DNA of 64,000 bases from CAVRXQ01 sp963725215 (GCA_963725215.1 CAVRXQ010000007.1:744001-808000), one strand, 5' to 3'. Positions 10,366 through 19,577 are shown, numbered from the stretch's first letter. Numbers and translations are program-made. The notes: generated by a model not told the origin, from the letters alone.

Positions 10366-10623
10366 CGAACCGAATGCCGAGCGCGATCGTTGACGGGACC
10401 TACTCACGCGATCAACAAGCACGCAGCTGGATCGTTCGCCCTCACCGTCTGAATCAGCTTCGGCAGAGTGCCCCAGAGCACTTAGCACGGATGACCAGAA
10501 CAACTAACCAAGTTGCGAGCGCATTGGCTGTCTTTGCTAAGGGTAAACGCAATCGCCGTACGACAGCTACACGGATAGCTACAACGCAGCCCACATTCGG
10601 TCGTCAGATATCTGGGAGGCCGT

Positions 10624-10812
10624 ATGTCGACCGATTCGGGTGATCAGCTGCGGAAGCCCGATCCGACCGGGATCTTCGACCGTCCCGGCCCCGATTACTC
10701 GGCGGACGACCTGCTTGTCAGTGATACTTCCTTCGCTGCTGGCTACACGGACACGCTTTACTCCATCAACCCTGTTCGGAACCGTTGTGATGGATTGTCC
10801 ATGCGGCTGTAA
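10624..10812 (+). CDS. Small hypothetical protein upstream of a CPCGC-motif gene
   Basis: Sixty-two residues from ATG 10624, with GGGAGG four bases upstream, the strongest ribosome-binding site nearby. It is acidic and proline-rich (KPDPTGIFDRPGPDYSADD). Its end overlaps the start of the next gene by 23 bases, suggesting coupled translation. No domain recognised. Confidence 0.4.
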   Translation: MSTDSGDQLRKPDPTGIFDRPGPDYSADDLLVSDTSFAAGYTDTLYSINPVRNRCDGLSMRL

Positions 10813-11290
10813 ACGAGGTCTCGGATGGGGTGACAGCCGAGCAGCAAGGAGCGCGACCACGTATTTGCTCGGCTTACCACCCGCGTATCGATTGGCGTGC
10901 GTCTGGGCGAGAGATCGCTACGACGGAGCGGACGATATGGCCAACGCCCTAACGAAGGCGGCGCTTGAGACCGATGCATTCTTTGCAGCCATACATGCAC
11001 GACATGACCGTGATGCTGCGGCTTTTCGCCACTATTCGAAGTTCATGCCTTCACCCGCCGTCACAATTCAAACCGGAAGAATGTTGATGGGATCGGCGAA
11101 CGTGTTGTCGGTTCTCGACCCAGAATGGGCGGAGTGGTGGCAGCGCGAAGGAAGGCCACTAGCGGATCTTCAAGGTCGACCCGTGTTACGCCCACTGGAA
11201 CAATGGCGTGACGATGATGCGTGGTCTCGATTTGCCTGGGACGGGTCCACGGTTGCTGCGCGTACTCCCGCACCTGACTTCACTTCATAA
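10790..11290 (+). CDS. CPCGC-motif protein, paralogue A
   Basis: ATG 10790 opens MDCPCGCKRGL, a cysteine cluster that may bind a metal. It is followed by a helical region (YLLGLPPAYRLACVWARDRY, ALETDAFFAAIHARHD) and a conserved end (VLDPEWAEWWQREGRPLADL, then WSRFAWDGST). The neighbour at 11366-11890 has the same plan: CPCGC, LPAIWRLAKV, EVDSLFDLMHA, WIQWWHAQGNPVANLHG, WSSIAWDGAT. I recognise no family; the two are clearly a tandem duplication. Confidence 0.65.
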   Translation: MDCPCGCKRGLGWGDSRAARSATTYLLGLPPAYRLACVWARDRYDGADDMANALTKAALETDAFFAAIHARHDRDAAAFRHYSKFMPSPAVTIQTGRMLMGSANVLSVLDPEWAEWWQREGRPLADLQGRPVLRPLEQWRDDDAWSRFAWDGSTVAARTPAPDFTS

Positions 11291-11365
11291 GTCTGCGTTT
11301 ACTCAACGTCGCCGCGGGGTCAGATCGTGACAACGATTAGTCGTCGACTGGCATAGTCGGTTGCA

Positions 11366-11890
11366 ATGGCCACTATCTGCCCGTGTGGTTGCGGCCGCCG
11401 CTTGAGGGGTCGGACAACAAAGCGTGCGGCTCAACCGACCTCGGTATTCCTCACCTATCTCCCTGCGATTTGGCGTTTAGCGAAGGTTTTAGAAAATCAC
11501 AGCGGGAACTGGGACGCTCCCGTCATGGGGCTTTTATTGGAAGGCCTGAGCGAAGTTGACAGTTTGTTCGATCTAATGCACGCAGACGCAGACGGAGATC
11601 GCGTACGGCTGGAACCCGCTGTCATGGAGGCGCCTTCGTTCGAAGTGCTGCTGGATTGGCGATCCCGTGCAATCGAGATACCAGACGTTCTTATGCGTCG
11701 AGACTTTTCCTGGATTCAGTGGTGGCACGCTCAAGGGAATCCCGTCGCAAATCTCCACGGGTGCCACGGTGCGACTCCACGCTCGGAATGGCGAACGGGC
11801 GAACCCTGGTCGTCCATCGCCTGGGACGGTGCGACCGCATCGACGCGAATACCGCCTCCGCATTGGCCAACGATTTGGGTCGATCCGTGA
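11366..11890 (+). CDS. CPCGC-motif protein, paralogue B
   Basis: 174 residues from ATG 11366, starting MATICPCGCGRRLRGRTTKR. It aligns from end to end with paralogue A, 75 bases upstream. Conserved points are CPCGC, the LP-x-x-x-RLA-x-V helix, the (E/T)-(V/D)-D-x-x-F-x-x-x-HA helix, W-x-x-WW-x-x-x-G-x-P-x-A-x-L and WS-x-x-AWDG. There is no signal peptide, so a cytosolic metal- or nucleic-acid-binding role is possible but unproven. Confidence 0.65.
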   Translation: MATICPCGCGRRLRGRTTKRAAQPTSVFLTYLPAIWRLAKVLENHSGNWDAPVMGLLLEGLSEVDSLFDLMHADADGDRVRLEPAVMEAPSFEVLLDWRSRAIEIPDVLMRRDFSWIQWWHAQGNPVANLHGCHGATPRSEWRTGEPWSSIAWDGATASTRIPPPHWPTIWVDP

Positions 11891-11968
11891 GTTTCGGCCG
11901 CCAGGATCGTGACCATCTATGCGCCCCGAGCGTTGGCCACGTTTAGCGATTCGTATGATTCGTTGCCA

Positions 11969-12634
11969 GTGCGCGCGTTCCTCCTCCTGACCGCACTCGT
12001 ACTAGCTGCCTTCGGTGACGCAGCCAACGGTGGATCAGCTTCTGGGAGTTCATCTTCCGGATCGGGAAGCTCCAGGGCGCTACCGCGAACGTACGCACAG
12101 GCTTGCAGCGCAGAAGGGAGCGCGACGTGCGCCCGCGTGCCCCTTGGACCGTTGCCGAAGGCTCTAGTTCGGCCGTTGCGTTTGAGGGAACTGAAACGTG
12201 GTCAAGCCTGTCCGGTCACCAAAGGACTCACGTTGAACAACAACCCGATACTTGACGGCGTCGCCTTCGGTCGCGGGCGGGTGCGAGTTGTGATCGCGAA
12301 CTCCGGAGACCCTCAAGAAGGTATCGTCGACCTCGGCTCGTCTGACGTCCGGGGTTGGCTCGCGTTCAAGACGATTTGGTTCAGCGTGCCCGGTTACCAG
12401 GGCCCCTTCGTCGTTCGAGCGATGCGACTCGATGGAAGAGGGCTGATCGCCCTCCAAGATGGTGCCGGATTGGCGCCAATCGTTGTACCCCCCGGGCCCA
12501 CCCTCAATGGCGCCGACGGTTGGCGTGACGTGCCGGATGGCACCTACGTGTCGAGGCCCGGCTGTTTCGGCTTCCAGATCGACACGATGCGATCGAGTGA
12601 GATCATCGTTGTGCGGGCGGTTCGCGACAAGTGA
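11969..12634 (+). CDS. Secreted hypothetical protein
   Basis: From GTG 11969 the product has a signal-like segment (RAFLLLTALVLAAFGDAA) and a Ser/Gly linker (GSASGSSSSGSGSS). A folded domain follows, with WLAFKTIWFSVPGYQGPFVV, VVPPGPTLNGADGW and PDGTYVSRPGCFGFQID, and two or three cysteines that could form disulfides. This style of extracellular protein is common in actinobacteria; the function is unknown. An in-frame start at 11909 is possible but would put the signal segment too far inside. Confidence 0.6.
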   Translation: MRAFLLLTALVLAAFGDAANGGSASGSSSSGSGSSRALPRTYAQACSAEGSATCARVPLGPLPKALVRPLRLRELKRGQACPVTKGLTLNNNPILDGVAFGRGRVRVVIANSGDPQEGIVDLGSSDVRGWLAFKTIWFSVPGYQGPFVVRAMRLDGRGLIALQDGAGLAPIVVPPGPTLNGADGWRDVPDGTYVSRPGCFGFQIDTMRSSEIIVVRAVRDK

Positions 12635-12791
12635 GAGGCGCGGTCTATGCGTCGCTTCGACCATCGTGTTCCTCGCGCAAGGTTCTGATGGGGTGTGGAT
12701 TATCCGATTTCCGTCTGCTACTGCTCTGAGTACCTCCTGCACCGACGTTTGCGAATGCAATTTCGTTGAGTATGGGGAGGTAGTAAGTACG

Positions 12792-12837
12792 GAACTGACC
12801 GAACTGACCGAACTGACCATGTGGTCAGGTGGTCAGG
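12792..12837. repeat. 9-bp tandem repeat with opposed GGTCAG repeats
   Basis: GAACTGACC occurs three times head to tail (12792-12818). After ATGT, GGTCAG occurs twice (12823-12828, 12831-12836). GGTCAG is the complement of CTGACC, so the two halves can pair. It adjoins a recombinase 3'-end remnant. Confidence 0.7.
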
Positions 12838-12925
12838 TTGGAACTGACATCGAGCGACGTTGCTGTTACGCGTCGACTACGAACGGCACGTGCAACGATT
12901 TCGATTGGCGTGTTCGCCTCAACGG
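12838..12925 (-). pseudogene. 3'-end remnant of a second tyrosine recombinase
   Basis: On the minus strand this reads GEHANRN followed, after a slip, by SLHVPFVVDA and a stop. That mirrors the C-terminus of the recombinase at 18318-19314 (GEHAKKRAAKSLHVPFVVV). At DNA level GAACGGCACGTGCAA and TGGCGTGTTC-CCTC-ACGGT are shared with 18370-18423 at similar spacing. Nothing upstream of this tail survives here. Confidence 0.55.
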
Positions 12926-12973
12926 TAAAAAGGAGCTAGATCACGACCCACGGACCCGTAGGCTTTCGTTCCG

Positions 12974-13360
12974 ATGGTGGACATTGGTGACAGCCCCGAC
13001 ATCATCAAGTGCCAGATCCGACTTCATTCAGGTCGCCCGGGATCGCAGGGATCCGAAGAGCTGACCTTTGCCGACTGGTCACACACAGTCGTCGGTGATC
13101 CGGTCACATTCGAAGCAATTGCGGTCACGGCGAAAGGTCTGTGGAACGGACCGCTCCACCCAGGCGTGGAGATCATGGCGTTCGTGGCATTGGACGACCC
13201 GTACTGGACTGTCTTTCTTCCTGATGCCCGAGGAGTTCCAGTCATGTCTGACCGAGTTGGCCGTCCACTTGCCATCGGCGAGCCTTTCAACCTGGCCGCC
13301 GGTGTCGAAGGTCATTGGACTGCGAACGTCGTCTTTGATGGGGCAATCGTTACGGAATAG
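12974..13360 (+). CDS. Hypothetical soluble protein
   Basis: 128 residues with beta-rich character: DWSHTVVGDPVTFEAIAVTA, GVEIMAFVALDDPYWTVFLP and GHWTANVVFDG. No signal peptide or known domain. The ATG at 12974 follows no clear Shine-Dalgarno sequence, so the start is uncertain. Confidence 0.45.
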   Translation: MVDIGDSPDIIKCQIRLHSGRPGSQGSEELTFADWSHTVVGDPVTFEAIAVTAKGLWNGPLHPGVEIMAFVALDDPYWTVFLPDARGVPVMSDRVGRPLAIGEPFNLAAGVEGHWTANVVFDGAIVTE

Positions 13361-13578
13361 CACGCATTGAAGTCATGGCAGCAACGAGGTAACGCACTCA
13401 CTCAAAATGAATGGGGGTTATCGCTTCCCTGACGCTCAGCGCTTCGTACCTCTTGCAGCACGGCGCCATCGGGAAAGCATTTGAACACTGGAAAGTCGGC
13501 ATACATAGTCAGGTCGGGAGTGACCATCTATGGAGACATCAAAACACCGCTTCGTGACGTTGCCGTCGCCGGGCATCT

Positions 13579-13899
13579 TCATGAGGAAGCCGATTCGCTC
13601 TCCACCCACTCAAAATACGTTTCACTTCCGCCGATTACCGGCAACACGATTACTTCAGGTGTCTCGTACGGGTGCATCTCCGTAATCACTTGCACGACTG
13701 CGTCGAACAGCTCGGTGCGAGTCTTCAACAGTACGAGCCATTCGCTCACCTCTTCTTGCTTGTGCTTCCACCAGTAACGGCTCACGATCGGACCGAGTCG
13801 TTGTCCGCACGCAACGAGGTGCCTGTCGAGCAGTGCCACGGCGATTTCGTCAGCTTTCTGCTGATCGTCAATGGTGAACTGGATCTGACAAATACTCAC
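13579..13899 (-). CDS. cutA: CutA1-like divalent-cation tolerance protein
   Basis: 106 residues, the usual length for CutA1 trimers. Family motifs are FTIDDQQKADEIAVALLDRH, LVACGQRLGPIVSRYWWKHK, EEVSEWLVLLKTRTE and HPYETPEVIVLPVIGGSETY. CutA is a small cytosolic ferredoxin-fold trimer linked to copper tolerance; its chemistry is unsettled. The GTG start is set by AGGAG seven bases upstream. Transcribed toward its left neighbours, with no operon partner. Confidence 0.9.
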   Translation of the reverse strand: MSICQIQFTIDDQQKADEIAVALLDRHLVACGQRLGPIVSRYWWKHKQEEVSEWLVLLKTRTELFDAVVQVITEMHPYETPEVIVLPVIGGSETYFEWVESESASS

Positions 13900-14294
13900 G
13901 TCGTGCTCCTGACTTCAACGTTTTCAAGATGTGGCTTATCGGGCTCCCGCTGGCCTGTGCCCTGGTTACCTCCTGGTCGACCATTTCACGCTCGGCGACT
14001 ATCGAGTATGGGGGTCCTCTCATGTGGGAACTTGAGCATTCTGCGTCGGGCCGAATCCTGAGACAGCCCACGACTGCATCGCTACCGTCTTTACGTGGAA
14101 CTCGATCGCTTTCTCTCGCTGCCGCTCGTCGCACGACTCGCAGTAAACATGTCCGTGGCCATGAGAAAGTCCCCACTGGTGGCCAGATCGAGGTCCCCAC
14201 TTTTGGCCACGACGAAGTCCCCACCAGTGGCCGGATAGAAGTCCCCGCTCCTCGCTGATCCACCACCTGTGTCCCCCGGCCGGAGACGGTTGCG

Positions 14295-15788
14295 GTGCAA
14301 ACCAGCACCCGACCCGACCGGAGGACCACACCATTGAAGACAGCGAGGGAACGAATGGATGTCATCGCCGCGTATCGCGAGCTCGGAAGCTTTCGGGCCG
14401 CCGCCGCGCTCACCGGCACGACGCACAAAACGGTGCGGCGCATCGTCGAGGCCGAGACGAACGGAGCGCGAGCACACAAGCCGCGTGGCCACAACTATGA
14501 AGACGTCGCCGCGATCGTCCGGGCCCGCGTCGCAAGGACGAACGCGAGGATCTCTGCGAAGCGTCTTTTCCCAGAGGCGCGTGCCGCCGGCTACACGGGC
14601 TCGGCGCGCAACTTCCGCCGCCTCGTCGCGGAGGAGAAAGAGCGCTTTCGCCGTTCGAGTCACCGCGGACGAAGACCGGCGGTGTGGGCTCCGGGCGAGA
14701 TGCTCGTCATCGACTGGGGATCGTCTGACGGCCTCCACGTCTTCTGCGCCGTGCTCGCGTGGAGCCGTTTCCGTTTCGTTCGCTTTTCCGACAACGAACG
14801 GCGCGAGACGACGCTTTCATTCTTGGCCGAGTGCTTCGAGCACTTGGGCGGCGTCCCACACGTTGTGCTCGCCGATCGCATGGGGTGCCTCAAGGCCCAG
14901 ACCGTCGCCAACGTGGTCGTTCCTGCTCCTGATTACGTGCGGTTCGCCACGCACTACAAGTTCCGTCCGGACTTCTGTGAGGCGGCCGATCCCGAGTCGA
15001 AAGGGATCGTCGAGCACCTCGTTGGTTACGCGAAGTCCGACCTCGTCGTCCCCGCCGAGCTTTCCGTCGCCGATCTCGACGGCGCGAACGCCTTTGCTCG
15101 CTCTTGGTGCGAGGAGGTGAACGCCAACCGGCACTCGGAGATCTGCGCCGTCCCGACCGAGCGGCTCGACACCGAGCGAGAACTCCTCGGCGTGCTGCCG
15201 AGTTTGCGGCCGAGCCTCGTGCCCCTCGTCCAACGAAAGGTCGACCGGCTCAGCTGCATCCGCTTCGGATCGGCGCGCTATTCGGTGCCGACCCGCCACA
15301 TCGGGCGCACCGTGCAAGTCCGCGTCGACGGCTCCCTCGTCGAGATCCTCGATCTGGGCGAGATCGTCGCAGCTCACGACCTTGTCGCCCCTGGCGAGGT
15401 CTCGGTGAAAGACGAGCACTATGGCGGGCCGAGGCCATCCCCGCGCCGTGCCCCACGTCCGAGGACCGAAGCCGAACGGGCCTTTCTGTCCCTCGGCGAG
15501 TTCGCAGTCACCTGGCTGAAGGCCGCCGCGGCGACCGGGTCGACGAAGCTCCCAAGAGAGCTCGACGAGCTCCGGGCCCTCGAGGTCGCGCACGGTCGCG
15601 AGGTGCTCGTCCAAGCATTGGAACGAGCGATTCACTTCGGCCGTTATCGGGCCGCCGACGTGAAGGCGATCTTGGAAGCCGGTGCCGGCATCGCACGTCC
15701 GGCGAAAAGAGGCGAGGCGCTCGTCGTCTCCTTCGGCGAGGTTAAGGCGCGCTCGCTCGCCGAGTACGCGCCCGAGGCATTCCAATGA
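14295..15788 (+). CDS. istA: IS21 transposase IstA
   Basis: 497 residues from GTG 14295 (ATG 14356 is an alternative). The N-terminal HTH contains YRELGSFRAAAALTGTTHKT. The DDE core has MLVIDWGSSDG (first Asp), VVLADRMGCLKAQ (second Asp) and DPESKGIVEHLVGYAKSD (Glu). A beta-barrel C-domain follows (RYSVPTRHIGRTVQVRVDG). The frame is intact, unlike most IS genes here. The stop TGA overlaps the istB start codon (ATGA), giving translational coupling. Confidence 0.93.
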   Translation: MQTSTRPDRRTTPLKTARERMDVIAAYRELGSFRAAAALTGTTHKTVRRIVEAETNGARAHKPRGHNYEDVAAIVRARVARTNARISAKRLFPEARAAGYTGSARNFRRLVAEEKERFRRSSHRGRRPAVWAPGEMLVIDWGSSDGLHVFCAVLAWSRFRFVRFSDNERRETTLSFLAECFEHLGGVPHVVLADRMGCLKAQTVANVVVPAPDYVRFATHYKFRPDFCEAADPESKGIVEHLVGYAKSDLVVPAELSVADLDGANAFARSWCEEVNANRHSEICAVPTERLDTERELLGVLPSLRPSLVPLVQRKVDRLSCIRFGSARYSVPTRHIGRTVQVRVDGSLVEILDLGEIVAAHDLVAPGEVSVKDEHYGGPRPSPRRAPRPRTEAERAFLSLGEFAVTWLKAAAATGSTKLPRELDELRALEVAHGREVLVQALERAIHFGRYRAADVKAILEAGAGIARPAKRGEALVVSFGEVKARSLAEYAPEAFQ

Positions 15789-17837
15789 GCGCGCCGCCGC
15801 TTTCGGCCGATCTCGAAGCCGGGCTGCGGCGTCTGCGGTTGCGAGCGATCCGCGAGATGGCCCCGGATGTGCTCCTGACGGCGAAGACCCAACGCTGGGC
15901 ACCCGAGCTGTTGTTGCGAACCCTCGTCGAACAAGAGATCGAAGCGCGCGAACGTTCGAACGCTCAGAACCGGTTGCGACAGGCGTCCTTCCCGGTGACG
16001 AAGACCCTCGACGAGTTCGACCTGTCGATCTCGTCGATCAAGCGACAGACCTTCGACTACCTCTCCTCGCTCGAGTGGATCGACAACAGAGAGAATGAAT
16101 CGGCCCGGGAATCCTGGAGGCTCCTCCCTTGAGAGGATGGGAGCAATGCCAAGGAACACCCGATACTCCCCGGAGGTGCGTGGACGCGCTGTTCGGATGG
16201 TGGCTAGAGCAGGGGTAGGAACGATACCCGTCGGAGTGGGCCGCCTTCACCTCGATCAGCGCCGAGTTCGGGGATGACGCCTGAGACACTCCGGGTCTAG
16301 GGTCCGCCGGGCCCAGGTCGACGAGGGCGTTCGGCCAGGGCTGAGCACCGACGAGCGTCAGAATCGCGGGAGGTGGAGAAGGAGAACCGAGAGCTCCGGC
16401 GGGCCAACGAGATCTGAAGGCGGCTTCGGTTTTTTCGCGCCGAGCTCGACGGTCGACCGAAGAAGTAGTGAGCTACATCGACCCCCGCCGGGGTCGTTCG
16501 GGGGTCGAGCCGATCTGCAGGCCCTGCAGTTCGCCCCCGCCACTTACTACGCGGCCCGTCGCGCCACCGCGCCCGGCGCATCCGCGACGAGGCGCTCAAG
16601 CCCGAGATCGCGCGAGTCCACGGGAGAACCTCGACGTCTACGGCGCCAAGAAGGTCTGGAGCCAGCTCAACCGTGAGGGTATCCAGGTCGCGCTGCACAT
16701 CGAGCAACTGATGAATGAGCTCGGACTCTCCGGCGTCGAAGAGGCCGGCACTCGAAAGACCACGGTCGCGACGAGTCCTCCGCGCGCCCGGCTGACCTGG
16801 TCGAGCGCCACTTCGGCGCGACGCTCCCAACCGGCTCTGGGTGGCCGACCTCACCTACGTCAAGACCCTGCGGCTGTGGTCTACGTGGCTTTCGTCATCG
16901 ACGTCTTCAGCCGATAATCGTGGGCTGGCGGGTCTCGACCTCGCTGCGAAGCGATCTCGCCATCGACGCGTTGGAGATGGCGATCTACGCGAGGCGGCGA
17001 CGGGACCTCAACGGGCTCGTTCATCACTCCGACAGGGGTGTCCAATACCTCGGCATTCGCTACACCGAGCGACTCGCCGAAGCCGGCGTCGTCGGCTCGG
17101 TCGGATCCCGCGGCGACTCCTACGACAACGCCCTGGCCGAGACCTTCAACGGCCTCTACAAGTCCGAGCTCATCCACCGCAAGGGACCCTGGCGCAACAG
17201 TCGAGCACGTCGAATGGGCCACGCTCAACTACGTCGACTGGTTCAACAACCGGCGCATCCACAACGAGATAGGCAAGGTCCCACCGGTCGAACTCGAGGA
17301 GACCTATTACCGTCAGAACACCCCGGCGTTAACCGTCGGTTCCAAAACCAGAGAGTCTCTATGAAACCCGGGGCGGTTCAGAACTTTGTGATCTTGGGTC
17401 CCGCGGGAACAGGCAAGTCGCACCTGCTCATCGCGCTCGGACACGAGGCCGTCGAACAGGGAAGGCGCGTCCGCTACTTCACCGCCGCCGAATTGATCGA
17501 GACGCTGTATCGCGGTCTCGCCGACAACTCGGTCGGCAAGCTCATCGACAACCTGTTGAGATTCGATCTGTTGATCGTCGACGAGGTCGGCTTCGCGCCG
17601 TTGGACGAGACAGGGACGCAGCTGTTCTTCCGCCTCGTTGCGGGCGCCTATGAACGGCGATCGCTCGGCATCGGATCGCACTTCGGCTTCGACAAATGGG
17701 GGCATTTCCTGCCCGAGCACACGACCGCCGCGAGCCTGCTCGACCGGTTGATCCACCACGCGGCGGTCGTCGTCACCTCCGGGGAGAGCTATCGCATGCG
17801 CGAGGCGCGCGAGAAAGGAGGCGCGAGGAAGTCCTGA
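15785..17837 (+). pseudogene. istB: IS21 helper ATPase IstB, split by IS3
   Basis: The first part (15785-16095) reads LSADLEAGLRRLRLRAIREM through SLEWIDNRE. The second (17384-17837) continues NFVILGPAGTGKSHLLIALG with Walker A GPAGTGKS, Walker B DLLIVDEVGF and sensor region HFGFDKWGHFLPE. Excising 16096-17380 with one GAA restores WIDNRENFVILGPAG exactly. IstB is the AAA+ ATPase that delivers target DNA to IstA, so this IS21 copy has lost mobility in cis. Confidence 0.9.
16096..17380 (+). mobile_element. IS3-family element nested inside istB
   Basis: Imperfect 28-bp terminal repeats: TGAATCGGCCCGGGAATCCT at 16096 and the complement of the end at 17380, TGAACCGCCCCGGGTTTCAT. A GAA duplication lies on both sides (16093-16095, 17381-17383). 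orfA starts near 16146 (PRNTRYSPEVRGRAVRMV). orfB spans about 16470-17364 with NRLWVADLTYVKT, FVIDVFSR, HHSDRGVQY and GDSYDNALAET. Both genes carry several single-base frame slips. The right end is identical to the fragment ending at 1579. Confidence 0.9.
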
Positions 17838-18317
17838 TCACAGCGCGAGGGGTGGGGACATTTTCTCGGCCAAAAACGCGGTCCTCAAACTGGCCATTGA
17901 CAAAACAGTCCGCAAGGACCGACAGTGAGACCGATTTGGTACCTCTACGAAGACGACACCTTCTGGTGGCTAACGGGCTCGTCCTATTCTCGCCTCGGCG
18001 ATTGGCTCATCGCCGATCCACGAGTCGCCTTGATCGTCGACACCTGCGATCTCGCAACGGGGGAAGTCTTCGGCGTGACAGCAGTCGGGCGAGCCGAGAT
18101 CGGGGCTCTGGACGTCGAGCGAGCGAAGCGGAAGCTCGCCAAGTATCTCGGCTCCAACGAAGAGCTTTGGGATCAGCGTTTTCGAGAAGCCTTCGTCGAC
18201 ACCACCACTCGCCTTGTGTCGCTCCGACCGAATCATCCTTTGCGGCTGCGTGACCTTTCGTTCAGGCCGAGCGGGTCCTTCATTTCACACACGTAAGCCT
18301 CGAATGCGGCTCCGTCG

Positions 18318-19314
18318 TCATACATGGTCACCAAGAACGTGACCATGTATGAGTGGTACAACGACGAACGGCACGTGCAAACTCTTGGCTGCTCGTTTCT
18401 TGGCGTGTTCACCTCGACGGTCATAGCGAGCCGTGGTTGTCACATTTGCGTGCCCGACAAATTGCTGCACGACAGAGATGTCGACACCGGCGTCCAAAAG
18501 ATCTGAAACACATGAGCGCCGCAAATCGTGCGGGCTGAACGATTTCACCTTCGCTTTCTTCGCACGGGAACGCAGGATCTCGTACACCGCCTGATCAGTA
18601 ATTGGACGGATCGTGATCTCGCCCGATTTGCTAATCGGAGTGAACAGCGGTCCGGACTCACTCCCACGAGCAGCGATCCAAGCGTTCATCGCATCGGCGG
18701 CTCCGTCGTCGACGTACGCCGTTCGCTCCTTATTTCCTTTGCCCCGAACTGTGATCACACCGGTTTCGGGGTCGTAATCAGTGATTTGGAGATCGACGAC
18801 CTCCGAGCGCCGTAATCCAGCGGCATAAAGAACAGCGAGCAGCGCCGCATCTCGTGCATCGGCTGGTTTGCCGCCCCGGCAGCTTTCGAACAAAGCACGC
18901 AGCTCGCCTCTGGACAGTCCTCGGCCCCTAGGCAGTCGCTCGCCTCGAACCGCCGGGAGATCGATCGCCCGCTGCAGGTCCTCCGCACTCATCTGTCCAA
19001 GGCGCCACGCCTCTTTGAGCACGCCTCGAAGTGCGGCGAGGTGTCGATTCGCTGGTCGCTGGGGAGTAGTGCTCGGCGAGCGCCGCCCTGAGTGCCTGCG
19101 TGTGCTGGTACCTGAGTTCGCTCCAGGGAAGGGTTTCGGCGTCGAGGCGATCGGTCGTGAGCAATCTCGCCATCGTGTCCAAAGCCGTCTTTTGCGCCCG
19201 TCGAGACCCTGGAGAAAGGCGGGCCAAATAGACCGTCACGGGGTGCCGGGCGGGGTCTGAAAACGGGGCTGCGACCAGGTCATTTGGGGGACTGTCGAAC
19301 GGGGTTAGAGCCAC
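18318..19314 (-). pseudogene. Tyrosine recombinase (XerC/D-like integrase), one-base frameshift
   Basis: The N-terminal SAM-like arm (19314 to about 19060) reads HPVTVYLARLSPGSRRAQKT and LRYQHTQALRAALAEHYSPAT. One extra base then shifts the frame; the continuation is NRHLAALRGVLKEAWRLGQ. The catalytic set is complete: AAGLRRSEVVDL (Arg), KGNKERTAYV (Lys), SPHDLRRSCVSDL (His-x-x-Arg), FVGHANVTTTARYDRR (His, nucleophile Tyr). Such enzymes move integrative elements or resolve replicons. It ends on a 13-bp palindrome (18319-18351). Confidence 0.88.
18319..18351. repeat. Perfect 13-bp inverted repeat at the recombinase 3' end
   Basis: CATACATGGTCAC at 18319-18331 and GTGACCATGTATG at 18339-18351, with a 7-base spacer, at the last codons of the recombinase. 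The layout resembles a recombination core site, or a bidirectional terminator without T-run. GGTCAC also forms the tandem repeats at 30749. Confidence 0.85.
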
Positions 19315-19484
19315 ACGGTTAGCTTACTAGAAGCTTCATTCTCATAATGAATGCTGCCTAGATTCCCCGAAAGAACCAGCTGGTCAAGGCGTCGCTCAAA
19401 AGACCCCTTGTCCACAGGTCCGAGGAGAGAACTGTGTACCTTGTTTCCTCTTGGCTGGAGTCGGCGGTACACTGATGGCATCTG

Positions 19485-19527
19485 GACCCCGGCCTCCCCC
19501 TCTGGGGGATGTCCGGGGTTTTTTATT
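19485..19527 (+). terminator. Strong intrinsic terminator upstream of the NYN gene
   Basis: ACCCCGG, an inner CCCCC/GGGGG hairpin, then CCGGGGT followed by six T. A possible -10 (TACACT, 19468-19473) lies just upstream, so the site could end a very short transcript or attenuate the gene downstream. Confidence 0.8.
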
Positions 19528-19577
19528 GGGGACCTAAATAGTTGCCCGCTCGGCGCACCGACTCAGCTGCCAAGGTC

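Larger units (their letters stand above)
14150..17902 (+). mobile_element. IS21-family element, with AAACA target duplication
   Basis: The left end reads TGTCCGTGGCCATG and the right end, reversed, TGTCAATGGCCAG; the flanks are AAACA at 14145-14149 and 17903-17907. Inside the left end the unit TGGCCA plus 5-7 bases plus AGTCCCCAC recurs about four times (14156-14250), and the right end has a weaker counterpart, as in the multiple terminal repeats of IS21. It carries istA and istB, the latter split by IS3. Confidence 0.9.
14095..18296 (+). pseudogene. PPOX-fold (pyridoxamine-phosphate-oxidase-like) gene split by IS21
   Basis: The left piece (14095-14148) reads VELDRFLSLPLVARLAVN. The right piece (17908-18296) starts in SPQGPTVRPIWYLYEDDTFW and continues SRLGDWLIADPRVALIVDT to SGSFISHT. 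Removing 14150-17902 and one copy of AAACA gives AVNSPQGPTVRPIW in frame, a continuous protein of 147 residues. The motif G-P-x-VRPIW-x-L-x-E-D is typical of the FMN- or F420-binding split-barrel family. The gene is inactive as it stands. Confidence 0.85.

Noticed and set aside
12459..13064. 201-codon plus-strand frame across the tandem repeats
   Set aside because: Codon content changes abruptly and it overlaps a clear secreted-protein gene; the in-frame 9-bp repeats make it look longer than it is.
14817..15902. 361-codon minus-strand frame
   Set aside because: It is a GC-rich shadow of istA, whose catalytic motifs lie on the plus strand.
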